64,000 bases of DNA from Przewalskia tangutica (Eukaryota; Streptophyta; Magnoliopsida; Solanales; Solanaceae). A model generated the notes under the pieces. That model did no database searches, was not told the origin of the DNA, and worked only from the letters and a program-made list of their open reading frames with translations. Positions 10,801 to 23,540 of the stretch are shown here, one piece after another; position 1 is the stretch's first letter; each line of letters opens with the position of its first letter. The DNA lies in the NCBI GenBank assembly GCA_029844215.1, contig JAQGDG010000277.1, positions 145,784 through 209,783 on the forward strand. Reading direction: 5' to 3'. Both the position numbers and the translations under genes were made by a program.

Positions 10801-13800
10801 GCCTCACCGACGTCGCCACTGTACCTTATCGCCTCCGACATGATGTGTATGCCTTGATAGATCCGGTTCTACTCGCCCCATATATCTCCTCATGCTAGTA
10901 GGATAGTGGATAGAGCTCGAGTCCATAGACCTTTCGAGGTAGCTACGCCAGCTGGTGATTCGCGGTAGCTCGGCGGTATATAGGGCTTGTCCAATGACCA
11001 TATACAACAATGCCGACCAGCCGACTTGAGAGTGGACATGACCGATTTCGACGCGATCATTGCGGGTACGGATTAGCTTCTTGCTACGCCAATGTAGATC
11101 GTAGAGAGAGTGGTACGGTTCCAGCTTCGGCGAGCCGTTGTTGAGCGGAGGAACACCAGACGCCGGCGGTAGGTTTATTTCCTACCAAGGCTAGGAAGAC
11201 GCGCAAGGTACATCTACCATCTCGCTCGGGTGTTTGATATCGAGGTCGCAGCGCTGCATTTTCACGCCGCCAGAGTCGAGAGTTCCCGCACGTGCTTCAT
11301 CGCACTTCCCGTATCTCTCCGAAAGGAGATAGAGTTTTGTATTGACGTATCGCGACACTCGCCTATTTCCATTCCGCCATACGTAACGGCACCGCCGAAG
11401 TTGAGAGTGAAGGACCACCGAGATTTGCCGGAGAAGCGGCTTCATCGTGCTCAGTGTTTCTCCCCGGGAGCGCCAGATTGTTCGTGAAGAAGAAGGACGG
11501 ACGCCGCGCACGTGTTGATTACGCATACCGAGCAAGGTGACCATTAAGAACAGATACCCTTCCTGTGATTGATGATTTGTTCGACCACCGCAGGTGTAGA
11601 TGTTTCTCCAAGATTGATCCGCGATCGCTATCATCGTGCACGAGTCGAGAGGCGGATGTCCCTTGGATCGCATTCGACCCAGACGCATTATGAGTTCGTG
11701 GTCATGTCTTTGGTTCACTCAATGCCCGCAGATTCATGGATTTGACGAACCGGTGTTCAAACCATTTTTGGACACGCTTGTGATAGTGTTCATTGATGAT
11801 ATCTTCGTTTATTCTCGCCAGAGCAGAGCACGCGAGCATTCGAGGATCAGGCCGAGAGTTCTCCAGACTGCCAGCTATACGCCAAGTTTTCAAGCGAGTT
11901 CGTTGACTTCGCGGCTTTTTCGGGCATATTGTCGGGCTGATGGTATTCGTGATACGCCAAGATCGAGGCCAATATGAGTTGGCCTCGACCTACTACTCCG
12001 GCTGAGGTTCGCAGCTCGGCCTCGTTATTATCTACGCGGTTCGTGGAGAAGTTTGCTTCTATCTCGCACCATTGACTCCGACTCGTGGCGCAAGTTTCGT
12101 GGACTGATGCTTGGAGCGTGGTTTTCGCCATCGGGCGAGATCGACGACCGCCTCTGCTTTACTTCTTCCGTAGGGTCCATTTGTTATGTTGTGTATTGTG
12201 ACGCGCCAGCGCCGCTCGCCGGTGTGACGCACTGGGTAAGGTTATAGCAGATGATCCCGACAAAATTAAGAAACACGAGGAACTACCCCACCCATGATTT
12301 GGAGTCGCGCGTGATTCACGCCAAGATCCGAGGCACTATTTGTATGGGGTTCATGTGGATATTTATACGCACTACAAGAGCCTCCAAGATATCTTCACCG
12401 TAGGAGTCGAACTTACGCATGCAGACTGGTTAGAGTTGCTTAAGGATTACGATGTTGCTATCCCGCATCACCCGGGAAGGCCAATGTTGTGAAGATGCCT
12501 TAGTCGAGGTCGAGGGAACCCATCGATGCAGCTGCAGAGAGGACATGGTTCGTGATTTGCACCGCCAGCGAGCCTTCGTGTCCGCTTGATTGATTCCGAT
12601 AGCGTGGTTCGAGTTCGCGAGGTTGCCGAGTCTTCCATCGCCGGCGAGGCGAAGAGGCAACAACCGAGGATCCTGCTGATTCGCATCGCGATACGCGCTT
12701 CGCAGGGGAAGGGTCCTTGAGGTAGCACCACGGGGTGCTAAGTTTGAGGGCGCTTGTGTGTCCCGTGATGTTTCAGGACTTCGGCAGCAGTTCTGTGGAA
12801 GCACACGCAAGCATTTATCCACCTGTGGTCGACAAGATGTACCACGACCTTAGATCCGTGTATTGGGATGGCTCAAGAGGACGCTGCGCAGTTCGTAGCT
12901 CGCGCCCGTGTTGTCGCAGCGATGCAGAGCACCGCAGGCCCGTGGTTTGCTGCGCATTTACAGATCCCGACTGAAACGAGGTGATCAACATGGACTTTAT
13001 CACGTGATTGCCTCGCACTCCGCAGGAGACATGATTCTATTTGGGTTATCGCCGACAGTCGACAAAATCAGCCCACTTTCTTCCCGTCAGATCGACTTTT
13101 TCTACCGGCGAGCCCACTTTTTCGCATCGCATGAGTCCCTATTTCGATCATATCGCATGCAGGAGCCCGCTACGCTAACTTCGAGGTCTTTCCGTATGGG
13201 TTTGCGGACGCAGTGAGCCCGAGTAATCGCATTCCATCCACGCATTGCATCGACAGTCGAGCGCACCATCCGCACTCGAGGTTACGTCATGAGCCCGTGT
13301 TATTGACTTCAGGTAGCCGGAGGATCATTTGCCTCTAGTTGAGCTCATGATAATAATAGCTACCACCCAAAGATTCGATGGCGCCTTACGAGGCCTTGTA
13401 TGAGGAAGTGCAGACGCCGATAGGCTCGTTCGACGTGGGCGAGTGCGCTAGCGGGACCAGATTTGCAGCAGTGGATAAGGCGCGGCTTATCTAGAGCGTT
13501 GCCGATACCGCAGAGTCGCATGGTCATACGCAGATCATCGCCGCCAGATCCGGAGTTCGAGGTCGATGATTGGGTTTTCATGTGTCACCCATGGCGGTGT
13601 GATGAGATTCGGAAGAGGGAAACTCACCAAGGTACATCGGGCCGCATCGATTGTCCGCAGGCAGGCAAGGTTGCCTATGAGTTGGATCCGCCGTCCGATC
13701 CGAGGCAAAGGCATCCGTGTTTCATGTTTCTATGTCGAGGAGATGTATCGGATCCATCTAGAGTGCATCCGATTGACGATGTCCAGTGATCGGCGGGTTA

Positions 13801-14098
13801 TCGATGAGGAGATTCCCATAGCGATAATCGATCGCCGTGTTAGGCGCTCATGACCAAGGACGTAGCTTCACAAAGTCTTGTGGCGAACGAGCTTAGTGAG
13901 GAGATGACGCGGGAAGCAGAGGAGGACACGAGGCAGAGGTATCCTCACTTATTCCCCACACCTCCGTGTAACTTACTTTCCTACTTGCTAGTCTTAAATT
14001 TCAAATTGTTAAGTATTATTTTACTACGCTGGCACTCTGCAAACCGCTTAAGCTTTATCGTTAATCGCTTGGAAGGAACATTCGACGAATGTTTCTAA
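10800..14098 (+). pseudogene. pol: pol of element B: PR-RT-RH-IN-chromodomain (frameshifted)
   Basis: Polyprotein remnant in the Gypsy order, with RNase H before integrase. Aspartic protease: VYALIDPGST-type site around 10845-10875, catalytic Asp codon at 10860. Reverse transcriptase about 11482-11990: KKKDG near 11490, the IKNRYP motif near 11550, and the catalytic VFIDDIFVYSR at 11786-11818 in frame. RNase H about 12150-12400, with VVYCDA. Integrase: His-Cys zinc region about 12790-12930 with KMYHDLRSVYW, core from MDFI near 12990, GPY/F module about 13560-13720. Chromodomain-like end about 13815-13955, ending RYPHLF. The last frame reaches to the purine tract. Frameshifts occur in nearly every domain. 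Confidence 0.88.
13815..13955 (+). other. C-terminal chromodomain segment of element B integrase
   Basis: Reads IAIIDRRVRR, then TKDVAS, an NEL-EEMTREAEEDTRQRYPHLF segment with one frame change. This is the usual end of Tekay/Del-clade integrases. In such elements the domain is thought to direct integration into silent chromatin, which would fit the self-nesting seen here. E has a matching segment at about 32100-32260 and A at about 18840-18955 (both minus). Confidence 0.75.
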
Positions 14099-14108
14099 GG
14101 AGGGAGAA
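14097..14108 (+). promoter_or_regulatory. Polypurine tract of element B
   Basis: AAGGAGGGAGAA directly abutting the 3' LTR start TGTTATACCCG, preceded by GGAACATTCGACGAATGTTTC, a near-palindrome found before the purine tract in several elements. Confidence 0.85.
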
Positions 14109-14507
14109 TGTTATACCCGTATTTCCGTAGTATGTACGTAAGGCGTAGTACAAAAGTTTAGCCTTAAGGATTAGGCTTTGACGAAATACTGGGCACAACT
14201 CACTAAAAGAATCGCTTTTCGACTAAACGCTTTACTAAACTTCGTAGGTAAATTACGGCTATGTCATTTATAATTTTGGCGGATTTTTCCGAGAGACGAA
14301 ACATTTTGGATTAACGGAGGGTGACACTTGTCACCCTCAACGGACGCAAACACGGGCCAAGGTTGCACGCTTTTTGTGCCTTGCACAAAGTCAAGGAGTT
14401 GGTAGGATATTTGTGTAGTAGATGGATAAGGACACTGGGCGAATCTCCACCCTACACTTGCCTTGCACTTGGCATCATTTTGGCCATTGGTTGGCCATTT
14501 CTTGACC

Positions 14508-14515
14508 TATAAATA
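14508..14515 (+). promoter_or_regulatory. TATA box of element B 3' LTR
   Basis: TATAAATA in the context GACC-TATAAATA-CTTC, paired with 7357-7364. From a 3' LTR it would drive read-out into flanking DNA. Confidence 0.65.
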
Positions 14516-16187
14516 CTTCTTAAGACGTAAGAGTTCTTCATCCACAAATCACTTCCAAGTCTTGAAAATCCTCCCCTCCCTTGCGAGCATTTTCGCCCAA
14601 CACTCCCCTCCAAAAAGAGCTCAGCCGAAGCAACCTCTAGCCCTAGCCGAAATCTATCCCCTCCCTTGGTAGAAATGTTGTCTTCCAAGTATAGTTACTA
14701 TTCCTAAATACCCTAGCCCAAATTCCTTAGTACTTAGTAGAAGTCCAAGAACTTCTAAGGGTTCTCGAGCTATCTGAGCATTCAGACTAGAGCTAAACTC
14801 TCGCTCAGATCGACTTTATCTAGGATATTATCGCTTACCGAGGTAATAATCTTATCCTTCTTTGTAATTAGAGAATACATACCGTAGAAGTATAGAATAA
14901 GTATAAAATACTTAGTATGATATTAAAGAATAGAATTGAATCATATCACAAAGAAGGGTTTAAAAGAAGAATAATTGAACCAGATTTGCATAGATCGCTT
15001 TTACAAGAGACTTATATAGCTCAACGGCAGGAAGTTGTCACCGATTTTCCGTAGAATAGAGAGCCCTCTCGCTAGAATCGCATGTAGTAGTCTAGACGCT
15101 GATAGACGATTTGACTATTATAGTTGATTCTCGCGCGACATATTCGACTTGGCAGTGGAGTTCGCCAAGAAGGTATGTGATTCTTCCTATACTTCGAGCA
15201 TGATATTTTAAAATATATATAGTACGGTAGACGCACGTGTTAATCGAATAATAACTATGGCAATGTCTTTGACTTAAGCCCTAATAATAAAAATCTTGAT
15301 GCATTTCAAAAGAATATCGAATCATTTTTAATGTAAGAGAAATATTTGGTTTTTAAACAAAAGCTAAGAGTTATACTAGCTTTACGGGAAGTTAGGTATA
15401 CCAACTTAAGAAAGATAAAAGGAACTCACTTATTTGTTATAAAAACCTTGTATTGATTTGTAAGGTGTAGTAAGATTGTTGATAAATAGACATATTATGA
15501 TGCTACGCAGTGTTAGTGTCCGTGATGTTGTGAAAGGGTCATTCTTGCCAGGCTTACGCTAAACGGTAAGTCATTTGTAATGTTATTATATCACCTACCC
15601 TTGACTTATTATACCGGTGGCTTGCCACCTCGATGCGGTCTATACCGCCTATGCATGCGTGACTATGCAGAGTCAGCGGAGTTCCAGGATTGATCATTCC
15701 GTGTTTTATCCCGACGCGATGCCCTACGCGGTCCGCGTGACTATGCGATCTATTGAGACTATGCGATCGCGAGTCCGTGAGGGTACCGGCAGCTACCCCG
15801 ACGCGGCGAGTACTACGCGGTACGCTGTGACCCATGCGATCGCGGAGTCCGTGATTAGGCACGCATAATGATACTATGGGCGATCGCTTGCTTCGATCAT
15901 TCGCGCCAGAAAAGACTACGCTTACCTATTATTGTTCTTGTTTGTGATACGACACTACGCGCAATTGAACCGATTGTATTTGCAAATGGTTTTAAATACT
16001 TTGATTTCATTTAAGTACTTTGCGCCACATACTTGGTACTGTTGCATCGATTCCTTCGGGATCGTCATGCCGCAGGCGGCAGTGTGCTAGATCCGCATCT
16101 CAGATCTCCATGCCGTGAGCTCCATCTTCTCCGAGGCTCTACTGGGTATGATCTCCCCGCAGAGTTAGTTTTGCGCCGTGGTATGGC

Positions 16188-16191
16188 GGGC
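16188..16191 (+). repeat. Target-site duplication, left copy (element A)
   Basis: GGGC before A; GGGC(C) follows A at 26010-26014. Removing A and one copy restores TATGGCGGGCCCCGTCCC, exactly the sequence in LTR-a. The fifth base is uncertain because the site is a G/C run. Confidence 0.7.
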
Positions 16192-17394
16192 TGCCACGAC
16201 TCCAACCGGCCCGTGAATCGTGCCTCACGGCACCCAAGTAGTCATACATCGAGTAATCAATGAAATATAAAAACAAGACATGAAACAGCTTTATAAATGA
16301 GACACGCTTTACGTGAATAAATGTCGCTTTTCGGCATATATATAAAAACAAGGTTTAGCGCTACATCCGACTAATCGCATAACATGACTACGCACTTAAG
16401 GAAATATATAACTATGGCTGACAAAAATTCCGCCATACCGACTGCATAAACTATCTACAATACAGGAGATCATACCAAAAGTAGAGCCTCCTATAAGATG
16501 GAGCTCTGACACCAATGCAAAGAGATCCTAATGATGCGATCTAGCACCGCTGCCCTTACCGCGCACACGAACGCAGTTCAAGGAGGTCAAGACAACAGTA
16601 CTAAGTATGCGAAATCAGAAAGTACTTAAATGAAAACATATCATTTTAAAACTAGCTTACAAATACGTGAAACAACCAAGGAAACCGCATATATTGCCAC
16701 ATCACAAACAAGAGCAACAATAGGTAAATCGTAATAGGTTTTGTCTAGGCCGCGAATGATCGTAAACAGGCCACTCGCCCACATCATCATTCTCGCAAGC
16801 CTAACTCGACTCCCGAGTCCGCATAAAGCCACTCACACGGGCCCGCATGAGGCATAACCCCGCATCGGTGGTAGCTACTCCTAAGCAACGCCCCGACTCG
16901 CTGTCCGCATGGCCACATAGACCGCATGAGGCATAACCCCGCATACTAACCTCGAACTCTCGTGAGCCCGCGATAGGCCCCCGACCCGCATGAGGTATTC
17001 TCGAATCACGGTCCTGCATCACTCGAAGTCTACCCCCAGACGGAGGCGCCTAACCCCTGTGATCATCTCAAGAGGCGAGTGATATAGTACTAACACAACA
17101 AATTATAGTTCAAACAACATAAACATAAGTAAGACTCCACTCTTTACACAAACGTTACAAGATACTAGCACATAGCCACAATATGTCTACTCACCAAAAC
17201 CATCTTATTATACCTTTCAAATCAATACAAGTCTTTTATAAAACACATAAGTAAACTGCTCTTTTTATAAACTTAAGCCGTTATACTTAACTTCCCATAA
17301 AGCTAGTATAACCCTTAAGCTTCTTGCTTTAAAAACAACTATTCTTCTTCTTTCAAAACCGTGTTATAATTCTTTTGAAAGACTTTTAAGATCT

Positions 17395-17550
17395 TTATTA
17401 TTCAGCTTAAGTCGCAAGACATTGCCGTAAGTATTATTCAAGCTTAAGTCAAAAGACATCGCCAGAGTTATTATTCAGCTTAAGTCAAAAGACATTGCCG
17501 AGTTATTATTCGTGCTTAAGTCAAAAGACATTGCAGTAGTTATTATTCGC
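17395..17550 (-). repeat. Tandem array in element A 3' LTR, about 37 bp x 4
   Basis: Four head-to-tail copies of a unit reading CTTAAGTCAAAAGACATTGC plus GAGTTATTATTCAG on the plus strand. The same four-copy state occurs in the paired LTR at about 24741-24900. B, E and G LTRs have one copy, so this is an amplification in the A lineage. Confidence 0.9.
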
Positions 17551-18265
17551 TTAATACATGTACGCTTCACCGCATTATATATATATTTAAAATATCATGC
17601 TTTAGAAGAATCACATACCTTCTCAAATAAAAACCGCCGCCAAGTTGAATATGTCGCTACAGCAGAATCAAATTATAATAGTCGACACGCCTAACAACGC
17701 TCGACTACTTTGTAAACAATCTAAACAGAGGGTTCTATATCCTACGGAAAATTGGGCATTTCCTACCCTGAGCTACTCAAGTTCATCAGAAAACAAATTC
17801 TATGTAAGTACGCTTGATTATTCTTCTTTAAACCCTTCATCATGATAATACTCAATTCTATTATGTAATATTCTTCTAAGTATTTAATACTTATTCTTAT
17901 ACTTCTACAAGATGCATTCTCTAATACAAAAGAGGGTTAGATTATTTACCCTCGTAAGCCCAATAATATCCAAGATAAAGTCGCTACCGAGCAAGGTTTT
18001 GCTCCTAAGTTGTATGCTCCATAAGCCTTAGAAGTTCTTCACAACTTCTACTAAGTACTAAGGGATTTGGGCTAGGTATTTTGGGCATTATAACAATACT
18101 AGAAGGCAACTTTTCTACCGCGGAGGGGGTAGATTTCTGCCAGTTAGGGTATTCGCCATGGCCTTCACAAGTGAGGGGAGGGGTCTGGACGAAAAGGCTA
18201 CAAAGGAGAGTGAGAGGATTTTCAAGACTTGAAAGATTTGTGGACAAGAACCTTCATCTCTAAGG

Positions 18266-18273
18266 TATTTATA
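18266..18273 (-). promoter_or_regulatory. TATA box of element A 3' LTR
   Basis: TATTTATA on the plus strand, i.e. TATAAATA on the minus strand, with GAGATGAAGG just downstream in transcription direction. Confidence 0.65.
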
Positions 18274-18658
18274 GGTCAAGTGGCCAACCAATGGCCAAGA
18301 TTAAGACAAGTGCAAGGCAAGTGTAGTGAAGATTAACTATACACAAATATCCTACCAACTCCTTCACTTCAGGCACAAGGCACAAAAACGCACTTAAGTC
18401 CAATTCATCCAAACGGACGCATTTCAAGTCCACAAATCGGCGTGCCAAGTGTCGCCTCCCGCTGGTCCAAAATGTTTCGCCTCTCGTAAAAACTGCAAAA
18501 ATTAGAAATGGCATAGCCGAATTTACCCTACGAAGTCGTGGAAAACGCTTCGGCCTGAAACGATTCTTTTAGCGAGTCAGGTACAATTTTCAACTCGCCT
18601 AACTTTAAGGCTAACTTTGCACGCATCCCCACGCATATACCGAAATACTGGTATAACA

Positions 18659-18668
18659 TTCTCCCTCA
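18659..18668 (-). promoter_or_regulatory. Polypurine tract of element A
   Basis: TTCTCCCTCA, reverse complement TGAGGGAGAA, abutting the 3' LTR start, followed upstream by the ACATTCGG...CCGAATGTTCC near-palindrome. Confidence 0.85.
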
Positions 18669-21600
18669 CTTAGAAACATTCGGCCCCGAATGTTCCTTCC
18701 CAAGACAAGCTTAACGATAAGATTCTTTCATAACTTAAACAATGCAAAGCCACACACGGCCACGTAACAACACTTAGGCATAAACGATAAATGAAAATTT
18801 TACAAGTAGGAAAGTGAATTACCCGAGGTGTGGGAAATAGGTGAGGATACTTCTGCCTCATGTCCTCCCTCGGCTTCTCACGCCATCTCCTCCTCGAGCT
18901 CGCTCCGCCACAAGACTTGACTAAGCCACGCCCTTCGTCCGCAGACGCCTAACTCGACGATCGACTATCGCTACGGGAATCTCCTCATACGATAACCCCT
19001 GGCCACCGACATCGCCAATCTGTGTATTCTAGATGGATCCCCGACATCTCTCAAAGATAGATACGTGAAAATCGATGCACCGCTTCCGTGCCTGACGGCA
19101 GATTCAACTCGTAGGTAACCTTGCCTACCTCGCGACACAATGGCCCAATATACCTTGGGCCGAAGCCTCTTCTTCCCGAATCTCATCACACCCTTCATGG
19201 GTGACACCTTTAGAAAACCCAATCATGAACTCGAACTCAAGATGCCGACGACGATGATCTCGATATGACTTCGCCGACTCGAGCCAATAGCCGCCTCGAT
19301 AAGTTTCACCTTATCCACCGTCACGCACCAAATCCGTCCCACTAGCCGCACTCGCCCACATCGAACCAACCTATAGGCGATCTCGCACTTCCTCCCATAC
19401 AAGGCCTCATAAGGCGCCATCTCAATACTGAGCAGAAGCATATTGTACGCCAACTCAACCAGAGGCAAATGATCCTCCCAACTACCACCGGAAAGTCAAT
19501 AACACAAAGCTCGCAGATATCCTCAAGAGTCCGATAAGGCGCTCTCGCCCGTCCGCCTGTCTCAGGATGAAATGCGACTTTGCTCACCAAGGCCCCTAAA
19601 CCCTCTCGAAGCGACTCTGGTTAGCCGTGAATCGGGCTCCTCTGTCTGATATGATCGAAATAGGGACTCCACGCACCGACGACTTCTCGATGTAAAGTCC
19701 GCATAATCCTCACCTAAAAGTCGCCCCCGACGGAAGAAAGCGGGCTGATTTCGTCACCGCCGACGATAACCCATATAGAATCATGTCTCCTCCGAAAGCG
19801 AGGTAATCCCGTGATAAAGTCCATGCTGATTACCTCCACTTCCGTGCCGATCTCAATCGTCAGAATAAACCACCGTGCCTCCGTGCTCTACCTTCACCGC
19901 CGACAACACGGCATCGAAGCTACGAACTCGCAACGCCCCTCTTCAAGCCATCCCACCAATACACGTATCTAAGCGTCGTGGTACATCTTGGTCGCACTTT
20001 GACGATGGATAGAGTAACGCTACCGCGTGCTTCCCCAAGAACTCCGCCGCCAAGTCCTCAAACATCCGAACACACAACTCGCCAAACCTTAGCGCACCTC
20101 ATCAAAGTGCTACCTCGTGCGACTCCTTGCCTCACGAAGAGTTGTATCACGATATCGAATCAAAGCCGATCCTCGAATCGCCGCTTCTTCACCTCCTCGA
20201 CGATGGAAGACTCGCAACCTCACGAACTTCTAACCCCACCGCTATCGTAATCAATCAAACGACGCCAAGGCTCGCTAATCGATGCAAATCACGAACCATG
20301 TCCCTCCTCTCTAGCCGCACATCCGATAGGCTCCCATCGATCTACGATCAAGAGCATCTGCCATAACATCGCCTTCCCCGTGGTACAGATATCAACATCG
20401 TAATCCTTAAGCAACTCTAACCACCGCCTCGCCGTGAAGTTCAGCCTCCTCCGTCAAGATATACCGAGGCTCTTGTGGTCCTGTAAAATATCCACGCAAC
20501 CCCATACAACAAGGCCCGCATCTTCAAAGCGAATCATACCGCCAACTCCAAATCACGGCGGGTAGTTCTCTCGTGTTTCTTCACCGCCGACGCATATGCT
20601 ATAACTCGCCATGCCGCATCAACACACATCCCAACCCGATGCCCGACGATCACAATACATGACATAACTATCCGACCCTCCGAAGAGTAAGAACGGGGCG
20701 GCCGCTACCTCTTTCAAAGAATCGAAACCTCGCCACAAGCATCACCATCAAACTTGGCTGCCTTCAGTCACCCTAGTCAATGGTGCAGTAGATACAAACT
20801 TCTCCACGAACCGCCGAGCATATCCTCGCAAGGCTCAAAATCGCGAATCTCTGCTGAGTAGTAGGTTCAGGCCAAGTCCTCGATCGCTTCGATCTTGGCC
20901 GTGATTCACTAATGCCATCAGCCCCGGCTAATATGCCCAAGAAACGCCATCAAGCCAACCAAAACTCACATTTGGAAAACTCATGCATAACCGGCCGGTC
21001 TCAGAATCACAAGACGGCCTCAAACGCTCCGCATGCCCCGCTCGAAGCGAATAAACCAAGATATCATCAACGAACACTATCACAAACGTGTCCAAAATGG
21101 TTTGAACACTCGTTCATCAAATCCATGAATACCGCCGAGCATTGGTCAACCCAAAAGACATAATCAACTCATAATGCCCGCACGTCCGAATGCACCCTAG
21201 GACATCCACCTCTCGACTGCACTGATGATAGCCCGACTCAGATCAATCTTGAGAAGATTCGCATTCTCGCAATCGGTCGAACAAATCATCAATCCCGGGA
21301 AGGGGGTATTCGTTTAACGGGTCACCTTGTTCACCGTCAGATCAACACACGCGCAGCTGGGCCCCGCCCTTCTTTCTTCACGAACAATACGCGCCTCCTG
21401 TGAGAAACACTAGCCCTGATGGCCTCTTCTCCAAAGAAATCTCTAAGATGATCCTGCAACTCTCTCAACTCGCCAGTTTCCATTCTGTATGGCTGAATGG
21501 AAATAAAGCCGAGATCCGCAACACATCTATACAAAACTCGATCTCTCTCGTGGGGATACCCGGAGGTCATCTCGAAACACGCCTGGGAACTCACGACCAT

Positions 21601-22070
21601 CGAATCGATCAAAACTGGCATCGCATTCGTGATCAAACACCCGAACGAGATGGTAGATATACCCTTCGCACCATCTTCCTAGCCTCGAGGTAGAAATAAA
21701 CCTACCCCTACGATACCGTGCTCCCTCCCACTCAACAACCGGCCTCGTGAAACTGAACCGCACTACTTTCTCTCATAGCCTACATTGGCGAGCAAGAAGT
21801 TAGCCAATCCATCCCCATAATCACGCCGGTCAATCATCTCCAACTCTATCAAGTTCGCCAGGTCCGACGATCAGAATGGTCACAGACAAGCTCTATATAC
21901 CCGCCGAGCTACCACCGAATCACCCATCGCGTAGGCTACCTCGGTGGTCTATGGACTCGTGCTCTATCCCTATCCTACTAGCAACAAGGAGATATATAGA
22001 CAAGAGTAGAACCCGACTATCAAAGCATACATCAAACCTGGAACCGAGCAAGGTACCGCGACGACATCGT
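18669..22070 (-). pseudogene. pol: pol of element A (frameshifted)
   Basis: Read on the minus strand. Protease site around 21985-22010, where the DPGST motif has lost a base and reads IVGFYS. RT catalytic VFVDDI at about 21060-21076, with the two Asp codons at 21063-21068. RNase H about 20480-20660. Integrase zinc region about 19960-20080, core about 19400-19840 with a MAPYEALYGRK segment near 19410, GPY/F module about 19000-19220 with GVMRFGKK, and chromodomain end about 18840-18955 with MRQKYPHLFPTP. All domains of an autonomous Gypsy polyprotein are there, but each lies in short, shifted frames. Confidence 0.87.
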
Positions 22071-23342
22071 GAGGCCTCCCGATCCCGCTGGCCGACAAAG
22101 CATAAACGCGGTTCGAGGATCGCCAGAATCGGGACCCGAGCCACGACTCGCCACGACTGGCTGACCCATGTACCCTCGCCTCCGGCGAGTAATCAGAGAG
22201 ATGACGGTCGCAATGAACCTCGGCGTCGAGCCCTACCACCGCCACGCTTCTGACAAGCCGCAGTGACTCGCTGGCCACAATCAGAATAAGCTCCAAAAAC
22301 AGCATACACTTCCCGTGAATGGATCTACCGTGACGGCCACACCGGGTGGTCCCGATCGCCGCATCTCGCTACTCGACATCCAAGCCCCGGGCCCCGGTCC
22401 GCTCCCTGACACTCGGGCCGCGGCCGAGGACGGTGCAGAGTGCTCAGCCGGCCGTGGTGCAAATCTAGATCGCCACGAGGTCACCACCACGATAGCCACC
22501 GTAAGACCCTCCCGCCCCGCCTTCTTCTCGCCGCCGTCGCCCACTCGCCGACCGCGCCTCGCATCCAAGGGCGCTGAGCTCGCACGCGGTAATGCCCATA
22601 CCCGATGAAGAGAAACACCCGCATTACGACTCGCCATGTAATCATCTAGCCCGCGACGAGCGTGTACCCTATCCTCCATATCCGCTACCAATGCCGGGAC
22701 ATATCGAGTCAACGAATCAAACTCAACGCCAGACTTCCCTAACGGGCGCCCTCTCTCGCCAAAGATCGAATCTATCGCCCGCGCCCTCCTCATCTCGCGA
22801 GGCAAGAAATGAGGAGAAAGGCCTCAAAACTCATCCCGCGAGCCGGGGACGCAGGTTTCTCCCGGATAACTCCCATGAATCAAACCAATCGATCGGGCAG
22901 ATCACGCAGCCGATGCGAACCGGGCGTCACAGCACTGCCTCGAGGCCTTGATCACCCGCACGATCCTTCAAGCCGACGGATGAACTCCTCGCGATCATCC
23001 TCCGCCTCGACCAAAACTCGCGGCTACAACTCAAGAAATTCGTAGTCTCAAACTATTCGCCTCGTGTACCACGCGCGCGATCGAGCCGAGCTGAATCGAA
23101 CCGCCGCGATTCAGCCTTCTCTCGACTCGCCACAACTTAGCCAATAGCCGGGCATCTCTCAGACTTCCTAACCTCCGCCCAGCCGGGACGTAGGCGCTGG
23201 TACTGCGTGGTCTCGCTGGGCCGGGCGGCCATGTAACTCGGGCTGCCTCGTATAGACCGGCTCGAGCCCTCGTGACTCGGGTGTCTCGCTACAGCCTCCT
23301 CGCTGCTTTGCCTCTTCTGCCCGGTTGCCTTGACGGAGGCAT
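22070..23342 (-). pseudogene. gag: gag of element A (frameshifted)
   Basis: Start at CAT 23340-23342 (Met-Pro-Pro-Ser-Arg), matching the Met-Pro-Pro-Arg start of B. The Gag core is around 22920-23000, where the plus strand shows GGATGAACTCCTCGCG (EEF) near 22977. A longer readable part at about 22281-22805 contains MPREMRRARA, then ARYVPALVADMEDRVH and LDDYM, the classic Tekay-type gag middle. A Ser/Ala/Pro-rich stretch follows (about 22330-22560). Frame changes interrupt it repeatedly. Confidence 0.82.
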
Positions 23343-23528
23343 AATCATATGAAAGGAATACGTTGTGGGGTCCAACCTATAACATACAGTTAAAGACGAT
23401 CTCGAATGAGAAGAATGGAAACCAATCCTAAATATCCTATAGCCTCCTCGATTATTCGCGTGGTGCACAACACACCGATAATCAAGATTTACTAGATACT
23501 TCCTCGTAGACACTTTCCGAGGATTAAT

Positions 23529-23540
23529 CGCCTGATACCA
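23529..23540 (-). promoter_or_regulatory. Primer-binding site of element A
   Basis: CGCCTGATACCA; minus strand TGGTATCAGGCG, close to the iMet PBS TGGTATCAGAGC. Confidence 0.75.

Larger units (their letters stand above)
14109..16191 (+). repeat. 3' LTR of element B, first part (interrupted by A)
   Basis: Matches 6946-9100 of the 5' LTR along its length, including a TATA box at 14508-14515 and the GC-rich block at 15619-15866. It stops at GTATGGCGGGC, in the loop of the hairpin, where element A begins. The remainder is at 26010-26246. Confidence 0.9.
16192..18658 (-). repeat. 3' LTR of element A
   Basis: About 2467 bases, TG...CA on either strand, ending GGTATAACA at 18658. TATA box reversed at 18266-18273; tandem 37-bp array at 17395-17550; GC-rich block at about 16795-17050. 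Pairs with 23545-26009. Confidence 0.9.

Noticed and set aside
11191..11718. 175-aa minus-strand open frame
   Set aside because: It is antisense to the RT coding region of element B and has no recognisable domain.
17395..17550. CRISPR-like direct repeats
   Set aside because: Units are head-to-tail with no unique spacers, lie in an LTR of a plant element, and have no cas genes nearby.
22281..22805. 174-aa frame as a host gene
   Set aside because: It contains the Gag middle (ADMEDRVH, LDDYM) and is part of element A's gag.
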